Source of the DNA: Gigantopelta aegis
Lineage: Eukaryota; Mollusca; Gastropoda; Neomphalida; Peltospiridae
Length of the DNA: 64,000 bases
Reading direction: 5' to 3'
Assembly: GCF_016097555.1 (NCBI RefSeq)
Contig: NC_054706.1
Span: 79,004,353 to 79,068,352 of the forward strand
Shown: positions 1 to 8,630 of the stretch, in pieces
How the letters are laid out: each line of letters begins with the position of its first letter
How positions within the stretch are numbered: position 1 is the first letter of the stretch
Notes under the pieces: model-generated
What the model was told of the DNA's origin: nothing
The model's input: only the letters and a program-made list of their open reading frames with translations
Databases searched by the model: none
Program-made: the position numbers and the translations under genes

Positions 1-285
1 CTGCCCCAAATGTGGATGAAATCCCCCATTAAAACAAATGTGGATGACACGCCCTCCATTAAAAAAACACCTATGTGTATGCCACGCCCCCATAAAAACC
101 AATGCGGGCGCCACGCCACCATTAAACACTAATGTGGATGCCACGCCTCCTATTAAAAACCAATGTGGATGTCACGCCCCCACCCCTACATTAAAAAGAA
201 ATGTGGATACCACGCCACACATTAAAAAACCCAATCTGGATGTCACGCCCCCATTATAAACCAATGTAGATGCCTCCCCACCCCC
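1..285. repeat. Minisatellite, ~30-bp unit, about 9 degenerate copies
   Basis: Degenerate tandem units built on a core close to CCAATGTGGATGCCACGCC followed by CCCATTAAAAA. Copies vary from roughly 28 to 36 bp. The array starts before the window. It is followed at about 296-316 by TCCTGGTTACGCCAGTGCTG, which resembles the right end of short MITEs elsewhere in the window (near 31.0 and 38.1 kb), so the array may lie inside such an element. The translated frames only reflect the repeat. Confidence 0.75.
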
Positions 286-349
286 ATCTAAAATCCTGGT
301 TACGCCAGTGCTGCTAGATACAGTCCAGCCTAACAGTATGCACGTGTAC

Positions 350-512
350 CTAGTCCGTTGTCAATCTGCTGCCACGCCCAGTTCTCGAAGTTGCCCGCCT
401 CGCTCCCCGTGTATCCGTCGACACCCAGAAACACCCCGCCGCCGTCCGCCTCAGTCATATGGATATGGACGCGGTCTGACATCATCACCAAGCCGAAGTC
501 GCGTTCAGCTCG
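350..512 (-). CDS. Gene 1, most 3' exon visible
   Basis: Candidate coding exon, clearly more GC-rich than its surroundings. The acceptor is TAACACAG at 520-513 and a good donor (CTAG/GTACAC) follows position 350. Reading starts in phase 0, matching the phase-0 end of the exon at 4232-4405. The peptide contains DFGLVMMSDRVHIHM and a Gly/Asp-rich stretch, ending near ENWAWQQIDNGL. If the donor is not used, the frame runs eight more codons to a stop at 330, giving a C-terminus ending in Cys; both ends are possible. An HIH motif after a hydrophobic strand recalls the last zinc-ligand strand of Hedgehog-N/M15 proteins, which is an inference only. Confidence 0.45.
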
Positions 513-1504
513 CTGTGTTATCATCAAAATAATAAATATGAGAGTAAACAATCAATTCCGGAATAATGCATTGAATTAAAATTACACTGTCACCTAATTA
601 AAGGCACTCAGTCACAGATGGTTGACCTAATTAATGACTGAACAAAGTATTATCTGAAAATATACACATTTGATTTGTCGCTAAACGTACTTTATTTAAC
701 CATCTACATAACTACCATAACCCACTTATTATCAATATTTTGTAAAAATAATTGAATTATGTCGACGGTCCATAATTCGGGGAACAAATAACGGATATTT
801 GGAGCGAAGAGGTGTGACGTATAATTTGTTTGAGTCACGTGACGGGCATCCCCTGAATAACTGCAGTGTTTAAACGATTTGCCAAGCTCGTGTAATGAGA
901 ACGCTTGACCGTCCTCTGCGAAGTAGAGTAAATCGAAACAAAAACAATAAAAATAAGTTATTAAAAAATAACAAAAACATGTACTGAATGATAATAAGCT
1001 TATACATTAACTTATTTTAGTAACAGAAGCATTTTAAACGGCGACAATCCCGACTAGTTAAGCCTGTGCGTGTAGGCCTACGGCTGGTAAACACCTCCTT
1101 AATTTTTTCACTTTGTCAAATTCATTATTTTGCAAAATATGCCATGACCCCATGGGTAATTATTACAGCTGACTTAGGATAGGGATTGTTACATTTTAAA
1201 AGAATACTGTGAACTAGACGGTGTTTATATACGAAGTGGCTATATATACGACGACCGTGTATATAGCCTCCGCTTACGAGGGCTGACTATATACACAGCA
1301 AAAATGTAGGCGGTAAATAAGTATTTGATTGATCCATATTATCGAACCACATGGAATAGATGCAATACATACTAAGTACGAACGCTGCGTGGTCTGTAAA
1401 GGGGGGGGGGGGGGGTAAATATGAATCTAGCGGATTCTTTTGTGTACGTTTTCCATAGACACCTACTGTATATGAATAGCGTAATATTGCCCCTGCAGTA
1501 CTCA

Positions 1505-1506
<2 letters not shown>

Positions 1507-1538
<32 letters not shown>

Positions 1539-1582
1539 TAATAATAATAATCATAATAATAATCATGATGATGATGATGATG
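1507..1582. repeat. (TAA)n / (GAT)n microsatellite
   Basis: Runs of TAA followed by ATG/ATGATG repeats. The same ordered pair occurs at about 22770-22860 in the related transposon copy, so the tract is part of the element family rather than an independent expansion. Confidence 0.85.
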
Positions 1583-1734
1583 AATAAAAATAAATAAAAA
1601 TTAAAAATTATCAGCTGCTGAGATACCATCTGAAAGAGAAAATAAATACACACTAACTACGAACATTACACAAACTAAAACAAAAAAACAACAACAACAA
1701 CAAAGAAATTTTTCTTCTTCTGCGTTCCCAAGGC

Positions 1735-3170
1735 CATGCTCAGACTTCCAGTCCTGTTCTCACCAGGAAGTCCGCTGTCCGTCGAAGGGACGACGTCGGT
1801 CCCCAAAGTTTCTCTTTTAGGTCCACCGGATACGGCCAGGTTTCTTGTCTCAGGGTGCTATATGATGGACAGGACTGAAGAATGTGTTCAGGCGTTTGGG
1901 CATCTGTACCACAGGGACATTCATCAGTGTGGGCAAGTCTGAGTCTAGAGAGGTGGGTTGAGATACCCGCTGAAGTTTGCTTCCTGTTTTTGAGAGCCTG
2001 TCTGCTTCTTCATTGCCTGACACGCTACAGTGGGATGGTATTCATTGAAGGATTATGTTTGTTCGTTTTGACATATCTTGAAGTTCCCTCCTGATATTCA
2101 ACAGGATATGTTCGCCGCAATGTGTCTGGAGGCTCTGTAGTAGAGATCTGCAGTCTGTAAGCAAAACGGTGTTGGGAGACAGTTTATCTTGTAAGTTTAG
2201 TACTTTAGCTGCTTCAAGTAGTCCGCATGCCTCAGCTCTGAAGTTGGTGGAGAGATATCTAGTTGCGATGGACTTCGATGTGAAGCTTCCATCAACATAT
2301 CTGACAACATATCAACATACACCCTCCTCCATTGTTGACAGCATTTTCAGTAGAGCCATCTGTATAGACTTGGGTCCAGGAATCTCTGTGGTAATCCCTG
2401 TTCAACACCTCGAGGGTAAGGGCTTTGAGTTCTGCCTCTGTGTGTTCCTCCTTGTTACCAACTCCTGGCAGGTCTATGATGGTGGTAACATTTTCAGTTT
2501 CCCAGTCTTCATAGTCCTGGAGAGGTTCGCCCTGTTGGTCTAGTGGTGGCAAGCATTCTGCATGTTGTCTCTGAAGTATGATTTATGCTCTGTCTCCTGA
2601 GTCTGTTCTTGGTAGGATCTCTCAGGCTTGTATGCAGTGGATGAGATTGCATTCTCTTGAGTTTTTCGCATTGTCGGAGTAGTTTTTCTTCCCGCCTTTC
2701 TTCAAGTGTATGTATAGACTTGGATGAGGAACTTACGATTTGCCCCCCACTTTGTGCCTGCTAACTTCTTCATGATAGCCCATTTTCTTGGTTGCCTTAT
2801 TTTCCATTGTTTTAACGTGTGGTATCCATGAAAGCCTTCTATCCGGTGTCACACCAAGGTAGGTTGGTGTATCCTGTTGGAGGATGTTTCCACCTTGGAG
2901 ATAAAGGTTGTATTGTTCTTTCTTTGTTGAAAGGGAAAAACGGGTGGCTTGTGTTTTATTTTTGTTGATAGTGACCATCCACTCTTTTGCCCAGTCAGAG
3001 ATAGTATTCATTACATCCTGTATTCTGATGTTTGCTGTGTTGATTTGTTCAGAGGATGTCCATATTGCCAGATCATCTGCATGGATGGCTTTTGAGATGT
3101 ATATTGAGAGGTGGTCTACAATGTCATCTATGAAGATGATAAAGAGTGTTGGCAACAAAGAAATTAAAAA
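1735..3170 (-). pseudogene. Degenerate LINE fragment with RT and RNase H (I-superfamily-like)
   Basis: On the minus strand broken frames encode, in order: an RT segment with HADDLAIW (the xADD catalytic motif; 3170-2735) followed by SDWAKEWMVTINKNKT and PTYLGVTPDRRLSW; an RNase H segment with QVYTDGSTEN (2552-2292); and a C-terminal knuckle-like stretch around TPEHIL (about 1930-1790). RT plus an RNase H domain is characteristic of I/Nimb-type and some Jockey-related LINEs. No single frame spans the region, and the 5' part including the endonuclease is missing. A T33-type homopolymer lies just beyond the 5' break. Confidence 0.65.
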
Positions 3171-3208
3171 ACAATATAACCCCCGCCTCCCCTCCCCCTC
3201 CCCCAATA

Positions 3209-3210
3209 TT

Positions 3211-3246
<36 letters not shown>
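3209..3246. repeat. Poly(T) tract
   Basis: Nearly pure T run of about 36 bases after a C-rich stretch (3180-3203). It may be a decayed retroposon tail or simple expansion. Confidence 0.85.
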
Positions 3247-3250
<4 letters not shown>

Positions 3251-4231
3251 AAAACAAAATAATCGTTTGCTCAGTACCCTGCTTAAGCAAATGTTCCTCT
3301 TTTTTTTTCGATAATTTTCCGGGGAAGCACACACCCCTCTCCCCCCGTAAACATTGCTCGCCTCAGTCTAGAGCCTCCTTGCTAAAATCACTGCACGTGT
3401 GCCTGCAGTAGTTCTGTGTACGGTAGCTCCGTAAAAAAAAACCCAACTCTAATAATAATTTTTAAAAAATTAAAATTAAATAAATAAAAAATAAATAAAC
3501 CAAAAAGTCCAACAAAAAACTATAAATTAAAAAATTATAATGAACAAAAATCGTGAGTTTATTTTCCAACTATTTATTATTTTATTTCAGCGTATCTACT
3601 GTTATTTTGTCCTGAAATAATATATTTAAAATTAAATTTAAGTCACTATACACGGCGGTCGTGTATATAAAATTCAAGGGTGCATTACACGTGTACGGCT
3701 GTCGTATATATAGCCTCATCAATACTTGGTTTTGTCATACATTTTAGACTCCTCATAAAAGAGTTCCATTTTTTTTTTTTTTTTAGCTGCTCACTTGTTG
3801 TCATGGGATTCCCTCAGTCGTGGTTCAATTAAAAAGGTTTGGGTGATATAATAGCGAGGTTTGGTATTCCAAATTAATGTAATTTCCATTCATAATCCAT
3901 ATTTAGAGAACTAAGGCCCACTAAATATGTTACTGAGTGCCTTTAATAATCATTGAAATGAGACGTTTGATTGATTGTTCCACGGTGAAGAGCAAGACGA
4001 AAAAGCTACATCTTCTAATGAAATTAACACTATCGAAACTGATTGCTCCCTAACGTGTAAGGAATAGCGATTTATCTCATATAGAATAATACAGCTCGTA
4101 TTACATAAAGAACATTGATGAATCACAGCAACCCCACACTTCACAACTCCTAAAATAAAGTGTATAAAAATATAAAATACGTGCTTTTTTATTTTAAAAT
4201 GAATAAAAGGATTTATGTCTAACGATATTAC

Positions 4232-4405
4232 CTCGAAGATTAAAGGACAGTGATTCAAAGCTGCCTGGGCAATGCTGAGCAAGTCGCCATTGACTTTGGG
4301 TCGAAACATCAGCTGAATTGCGGTCCCTGCTGCAGCGTAAATATCCTGATCCGATTGACTTGATCCGATTTCTGTTCTGGTCTGGTACCCGCGGATCACC
4401 ATCAA
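4232..4405 (-). CDS. Gene 1, internal exon (58 codons)
   Basis: Exon bounded by acceptor AATTATTAG and donor TTCGAG/GTAATA. It is 174 nt, starts and ends in phase 0, and is open throughout. The peptide includes MVIRGYQTRTEIG, SDQDIYAAAGTAIQLMF and LLSIAQAALNHCPLIFE. The order RGYQ ... GTAIQL ... LAxxAL resembles the Hedgehog-N/M15 layout (strand, GRAVDI loop, helix), but the positions of the zinc-binding His and Asp are occupied by Ala and Gln. If the fold is right this would be a non-catalytic member. The fold assignment is weak; the exon itself is well supported by its splice sites and phase. Confidence 0.6.
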
Positions 4406-4924
4406 CTAATAATTACAATTTCTATTAGATACAAATAATTATGATAATGGCATTTTGTGATTAGTAGTTGTTTGTTTTTAGGGAAGGGGGGGGGGGGATT
4501 ACTTGTCGTATAAATTCTTTAATTTTTTATTTCAAATATCTGCTATTGTATTTTGACTTGTAACATTTGCTGTATAATAGTACGTCGAGTTCTGAAATGT
4601 GTCTTTGTTACAAAGATTTATAATTTTGTGAGATCTGTTTTGTGTTTTATTTTGCGAGTGCTACAACGGTACCTGACTTTGTGATGTGTGTGATCGAATC
4701 GTAATTTGTGAGATTTGGAATCCCACTCAGTTTGTGAGATCGTCGTACGTGATTTGATTTCTGAGATCTACCATTGATTCCTCTTTGTAGGATCGGTCAA
4801 TCGTATCTTTATTGTGGAATTTACCAGCATATCTCGACGTGTGAGATCAAGTACTCTGAGTAGTGAGGTATACCGGTGAACATATATCTGGCAAAACCCA
4901 GATGACGTTGGCTTGTTTTCCTAC

Positions 4925-5094
4925 CGGTTTATCCTGGTTCGTGAGATCCACCATGACTTTCTCTGCGCATGCTATAAGAACTGGGTGAGCCCGGAAGTAG
5001 CGGTCATTCTGCGACTTGACGTGGCTCACTAAGATAGTGAGTGCCAGCCGCTCCATTTCTACGTTATTAGCCTCAGAATCAAACAGATAACTCC
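4925..5094 (-). CDS. Gene 1, internal exon with minisatellite-derived acceptor
   Basis: 170-nt exon with acceptor TTGTTTCTAG (5104-5095) and donor AAACCG/GTAGGA. It begins with two bases completing a split codon and ends in phase 0, matching the neighbouring exons at 6691-6783 and 4232-4405. The peptide begins GSYLFDSEANNVEMERLAL, followed by TILVSHVKSQNDRYFRAHP and EKVMVDLTNQDKP; it looks mainly helical. The acceptor and the first codons are the terminal unit of the ~50-bp tandem array that fills the upstream intron. Confidence 0.65.
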
Positions 5095-6425
5095 CTAGAA
5101 ACAAAATGTAATGTTATTAGCAGCATAATCAAACAGATAAATCCCTAGAAACAAAATGTAATGTTATTAGCAGCATAATCAAACAGATAACTCCCTAGAA
5201 ACACATTGTAATGTTATTAGCCGCAGAATCAAACAGATACATTTCTAGAAACAAAATGTAATGTTATTAGCCGCAGAATCAAACAGATAAATTCCTAGAA
5301 ACAAAATGTAATGTTATTAGCCGCAGAATCAAAGAGATAAATTCCTAGAAACAAAATGTAATGTTATTAGCCGCAGAGTAAAACATATTACTTCCTAGAA
5401 ACAAATTGTAGGCCTAATGTTGTTAGCCGCAATCAAATAGATAACTCCCTAGAAACAAAATATAATGTTATTAACAGCATAATCAAACAGATAACTCCCT
5501 AGAAACAAATTGTAATATTATTAGCAGCAGTGTAATGTTATTAGCCGCAGAATCAAACAGATAAATTTCTAGAAACAAAAGGTAATGTTATTAGCCGCAG
5601 AGTGAAACATATTACTTGCTAGAAACAAATTGTAGGCCTAATGTTGTTAGCCGCAATCAAATAGATAACTCCCTATAAACAAAATGTAATGTTATTAACA
5701 GCATAATCAAACAGATAACTCCCTAGAAACACATTGTAATGTTATTAGCCGCAGAATCAAACAGATAAATTTCTAGAAACAAAATATAATGTTATTAGCC
5801 GCAGAATCAAACAGATAAATTCCTAAAAACAAAATGTAATGTTATTAGCCGCAGAGTGAAACATATTACTTCCTAGAAACAAATTGTAGGCCTAATGTTG
5901 TTAGCCGCAATCAAATAGATAACTCCCTAGAAACACATTGTAATGTTATTAGCCGCAGAATCAAACAGATAAAGTGCAAGAAACAAAATGTAATGTTATC
6001 AGCCGCAGAGTGAAACATATTACTTCCTACAAACAAATTGTAGGCCTAATGTTGTTAGCCGCAATCAACTAGACAACTCCCTAGAAACAAATTGTAGGCC
6101 TAATGTTGTTAGCCGCAATCAACTAGACAACTCCCTAGAAACAAATTGTAGGCCTAATGTTGTTAGTCGCAATCAAATAGACAACTCCCTAGAAACAAAT
6201 TGTAGGCCTAATGTTGTTAGCCGCAATCAAATAGACAACTCCCTAGAAACAAGTTGTAGACCTAATGTTGTTAGCCGCAATCAAATAGACAACTCCCTAG
6301 AAACAAGTTGTAGGCCTAATGTTGTTAGCCGCAATCAAATAGACAACTCCCTAGAAACAAGTTGTAGGCCTAATGTTGTTAGCCGCAATCAAATAGACAA
6401 CTCCCTAGAAACAAATTGTAATGTT
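5064..6425. repeat. Minisatellite (50/54-bp units, about 25 copies) derived from a splice acceptor
   Basis: Two interleaved unit types: a ~50-bp unit containing AACTCCCTAGAAACAAAATG and TTATTAGCCGCAGAATC, and a ~54-bp unit carrying an added TGTAGGCCTAATGTTG. On the minus strand each unit reads TTTGTTTCTAGGGAGTTATC, that is, the 3' splice site and first codons of the exon at 4925-5094. The array therefore spans the exon start and extends about 1.3 kb into the upstream intron. Degenerate units persist to about 6560. Units near 6060-6400 are the most alike, which suggests recent local expansion there. Confidence 0.9.
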
Positions 6426-6690
6426 ACCTGCAGTATATCATCTCAGATTGTGACGTTAATAGCCGCAAAGTCAAATCGATAACTTTTTAGAAAGACTAAC
6501 TTCTTTGAAATAATATTAGCCACCGAGTCAAATAGATATAAACTTCCTTGATACAAATTTGTACATTATTTGCAGCAGTCTTAATAGTTTCTATTCCTAC
6601 CTGTTCCTACACATCTCTGCTATTTCACTTCCCAGACTGTTCTCTCTAAATAACAGAATTAATTAAGAATGAGAGTCACGTTGTTCTAAC

Positions 6691-6783
6691 CTGTATTTTT
6701 GGGGTCAGTGTATTTTGTAGCGCCATCTGGGATTGATTCCGGGTCCACTGTTGGTAAAGTTGTTCCAGCAGGAAACAACACAT
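6691..6783 (-). CDS. Gene 1, internal exon (93 nt)
   Basis: Acceptor TTTTGCACAG and donor AATACAG/GTTAGA bound a 93-nt exon. It begins with two bases and ends with one base of split codons, so it is phase-symmetric. Phases match the exons at 7141-7249 (ends with one base) and 4925-5094 (starts with two). The peptide reads VLFPAGTTLPTVDPESIPDG and then ATKYTDPKNT, a Pro/Thr-rich linker-like segment. No domain recognised. Confidence 0.55.
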
Positions 6784-6939
6784 CTGTGCAAAATAATAAG
6801 AACAAAATGCTTGTTTAAAGACACCTTAGTATGTATCCAGCGTAGGAGTAGGCTGGATGGGGAAGGGGGTCGGAGGTTCGGATAGAGATCTGCCAGTCCC
6901 AGGGACTGTTTTGACAAATCTAAGCCAGAGAGTGAAAGA

Positions 6940-7049
6940 AAGAAAGAGAGAGAGAGAGAAAGAAAGAGAAAGAAAGAAAAAGAAAGAGAAAGAAAGAGAA
7001 AGAAAGATAGTGAGAGAGAAAGAAAGATAGTAACAAATAGAGAAAAAGA

Positions 7050-7093
<44 letters not shown>
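6940..7093. repeat. (GA)n / (GAAA)n microsatellite
   Basis: Purine-rich tract of GAAA and GA repeats, ending in an uninterrupted (GA) run at about 7050-7093. It lies in the short intron between the exons at 6691-6783 and 7141-7249. Serine/leucine-rich frames across it are artefacts. Confidence 0.95.
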
Positions 7094-7095
<2 letters not shown>

Positions 7096-7140
7096 TGATG
7101 CCACACTTATGAATGACTATCAAAACGGTGATGATATCAC

Positions 7141-7249
7141 GTGTTCCCGCGAGGTGAGCATATCCTGTCGCTCTGTTGACACCAGTAACAATGAGTACTA
7201 CCTGAACAGCTGTCTTGGAAACTTGACCCTTTAGTGTGCTACACTCAGC
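7141..7249 (-). CDS. Gene 1, upstream exon
   Basis: Acceptor ATTTGTCAG is followed by 36 codons plus one base, ending at a weaker donor (AACAC/GTGATA). The end phase fits the exon at 6691-6783. The peptide is AECSTLKGQVSKTAVQVVLI followed by VTGVNRATGYAHLAGT. An alternative donor after AVQ (GTAGTA) would leave phase 0 and break the junction, so the longer form is preferred. The start in phase 0 does not match the phase-1 end of the signal-peptide exon at 19922-19988; if both belong to one gene, another exon must lie between them. Confidence 0.45.
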
Positions 7250-7299
7250 CTGACAAATGACAGCATATGAGGAATTATTGTACAATGGGTATTTTACAA

Positions 7300-8140
7300 T
7301 CACAAGATGAAAACAGCTCTGAGTTGAACATAGCCTATGCAGACATAATTCAAACTATTTATACACACAATTTTAAATGAAGACAATACGATCAAATAAT
7401 AATATAGTTAAAAGATTTTTACGAGTCAGTATTTTGAACAGTATTTAGTGATATTGAAAATGCATGTTTATGATTTACTGAATTAGATTGTACTTATAAT
7501 TCCAGAAATTAATTTTGAAAATTTCCGAAGGGTGCTTCTGCTATTACAATTAAATAGTTCTTTGAATTTTAGTGTCCTAGATTATTTTAATAATTCTATG
7601 TCTTTCGTTTAGTTCCATTTAAATAAGTATTGATATTTATCTTCAGTATCATTTCCCTACCACAGCGTACATAATCTGTTTACGACGGGAGGGCAATTCC
7701 AGCGTCTTATTTCTATGAGTAAATACTAGTTGCATGTTCTAAATTTTAGAAGGATGGTCCACAATTAATAAAGTAAGTCTGCTTCTTCAAAACATAAAAA
7801 TATGTAAGAGTTTCACTAATTACAAGATGAAAACGTAGGCCTATAATATAACCAGTAAGGGTGCTATAGAAATAAAATGAATATTTATCATTATAATCAG
7901 TAATAGTGTTATAAGCACTGTATAATTAAAATGAATATTTATCATTATAACCAGTAATAGTGCTATAAGCACTATAGAAATAAAATGAATATTTATCATT
8001 ATAACCAGTAATAGTGCTATAAACACTATATAATTAAAATGAATATGGTTATATAACGTATCATCAAATTATATTATTTGCGTATGGGTTTATTGGTTTA
8101 TTGTAGTCATGTTATTTTTAGTTACGAACACTTTGACAAA
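7300..8140. other. Intronic or intergenic AT-rich stretch with a 59-bp tandem repeat
   Basis: No coding signal. At about 7850-8040 a unit of roughly 59 bp containing ATAACCAGTAATAGTGCTAT and AAAATGAATATTTATCATT repeats about 3.3 times. The rest is plain AT-rich sequence. Confidence 0.7.
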
Positions 8141-8143
8141 AAA

Positions 8144-8402
8144 GGGCGGTGGTAAAGCGCTCGCTTGATGTGCGGTATGTTTGGGATCGATACCCGTCGG
8201 TGGGCCCATTGGGCTATTTCTCGTTCCAACCAGTGCACTACGACTCAAAGACCGTGGTATGTGCTAACCTGTCTGTGAGATGGTGCATATAATAGATCCC
8301 TTGCTGCATTAGGAAAAGTATAGCGGGTTTCCTCTGATGACTACGTGTCAGAATTACTAAATGTTGACATCCAATAGCTGATGATTAATAAATCAATGTG
8401 CT
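8144..8402 (+). mobile_element. tRNA-derived SINE, 5' part, split by the gypsy insertion
   Basis: tRNA-like head with an A-box-like TGGTAAAGCGCTCGC and a B-box-like GGGATCGATACCC, followed by the family body (GGTGGGCCCATTGGGC, GCGGGTTTCCTCTGATGA, GATTAATAAATCAATGTG). The tail continues after the LTR element at 12445 with GTGCTCTAGTGGTGTCGTCA. Comparison with the copies at 38425-38685 and 46515-46795 shows the LTR element interrupts it within the conserved tail. Confidence 0.9.
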
Positions 8403-8576
8403 TGTTGTATCCAATGTAGGCTTTAATTAACTGTAAACTTACATAATGGAAAGAAATAAACATTCAACCCATAATACCACATTACCAATATGGCGGTCCC
8501 ACCGGTGCTAAGTTATTTCGAACTACCGGTGCAACGTAATTAATGTCCCATATTATAAGATAAAAATGTTACGTCA
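8403..8576 (-). repeat. 3' LTR of the gypsy element (174 bp)
   Basis: Identical base for base, as read by eye, to 12271-12444. On the element strand it begins TGACGTAACA and ends ATACAACA, giving canonical TG...CA termini. It is flanked outside by GTGCT (8398-8402), the 5-bp target duplication. Confidence 0.97.
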
Positions 8577-8588
8577 TTCTTCCCTCCT
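8577..8588 (-). promoter_or_regulatory. Polypurine tract
   Basis: On the element strand AGGAGGGAAGAA lies directly against the first base of the 3' LTR. This is the expected position and composition of the plus-strand primer of an LTR retrotransposon. Confidence 0.85.
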
Positions 8589-8630
8589 AGAAGAAAGTTC
8601 ACTGTCTTAAGGATACGGGTAAATCACTTA

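Larger units (their letters stand above)
602..3942. mobile_element. TTAA-flanked DNA transposon, copy 1 (with nested LINE debris)
   Basis: The ends are inverted: AGGCACTCAGTCAC at the left and the complement of AGGCACTCAGTAAC at the right, each bordered by TTAA (598-601 and 3943-3946). A TTAA target is typical of piggyBac and Kolobok families. Both subterminal regions (about 602-1500 and 3560-3942) align by eye with the element at 21843-24038 and with the short MITE at 33186-33530. No transposase frame is visible. The middle contains a (TAA)n/(GAT)n tract, a LINE fragment and long homopolymers. It lies inside an intron of gene 1, between the exons at 350-512 and 4232-4405. Confidence 0.7.

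Noticed and set aside
1..300. Short regularly spaced repeats as a CRISPR array
   Set aside because: Units are degenerate and continuous with no unique spacers, and the DNA is from an animal genome.
2169..2543. 124-codon plus-strand frame as a gene
   Set aside because: It is opposite the LINE RNase H segment, which has the recognisable YTDGS motif on the minus strand.
6705..7303. Long Ser/Leu-rich frames across the GA microsatellite
   Set aside because: Translation of a simple repeat. Only the flanking splice-bounded parts (6691-6783 and 7141-7249) have exon features.
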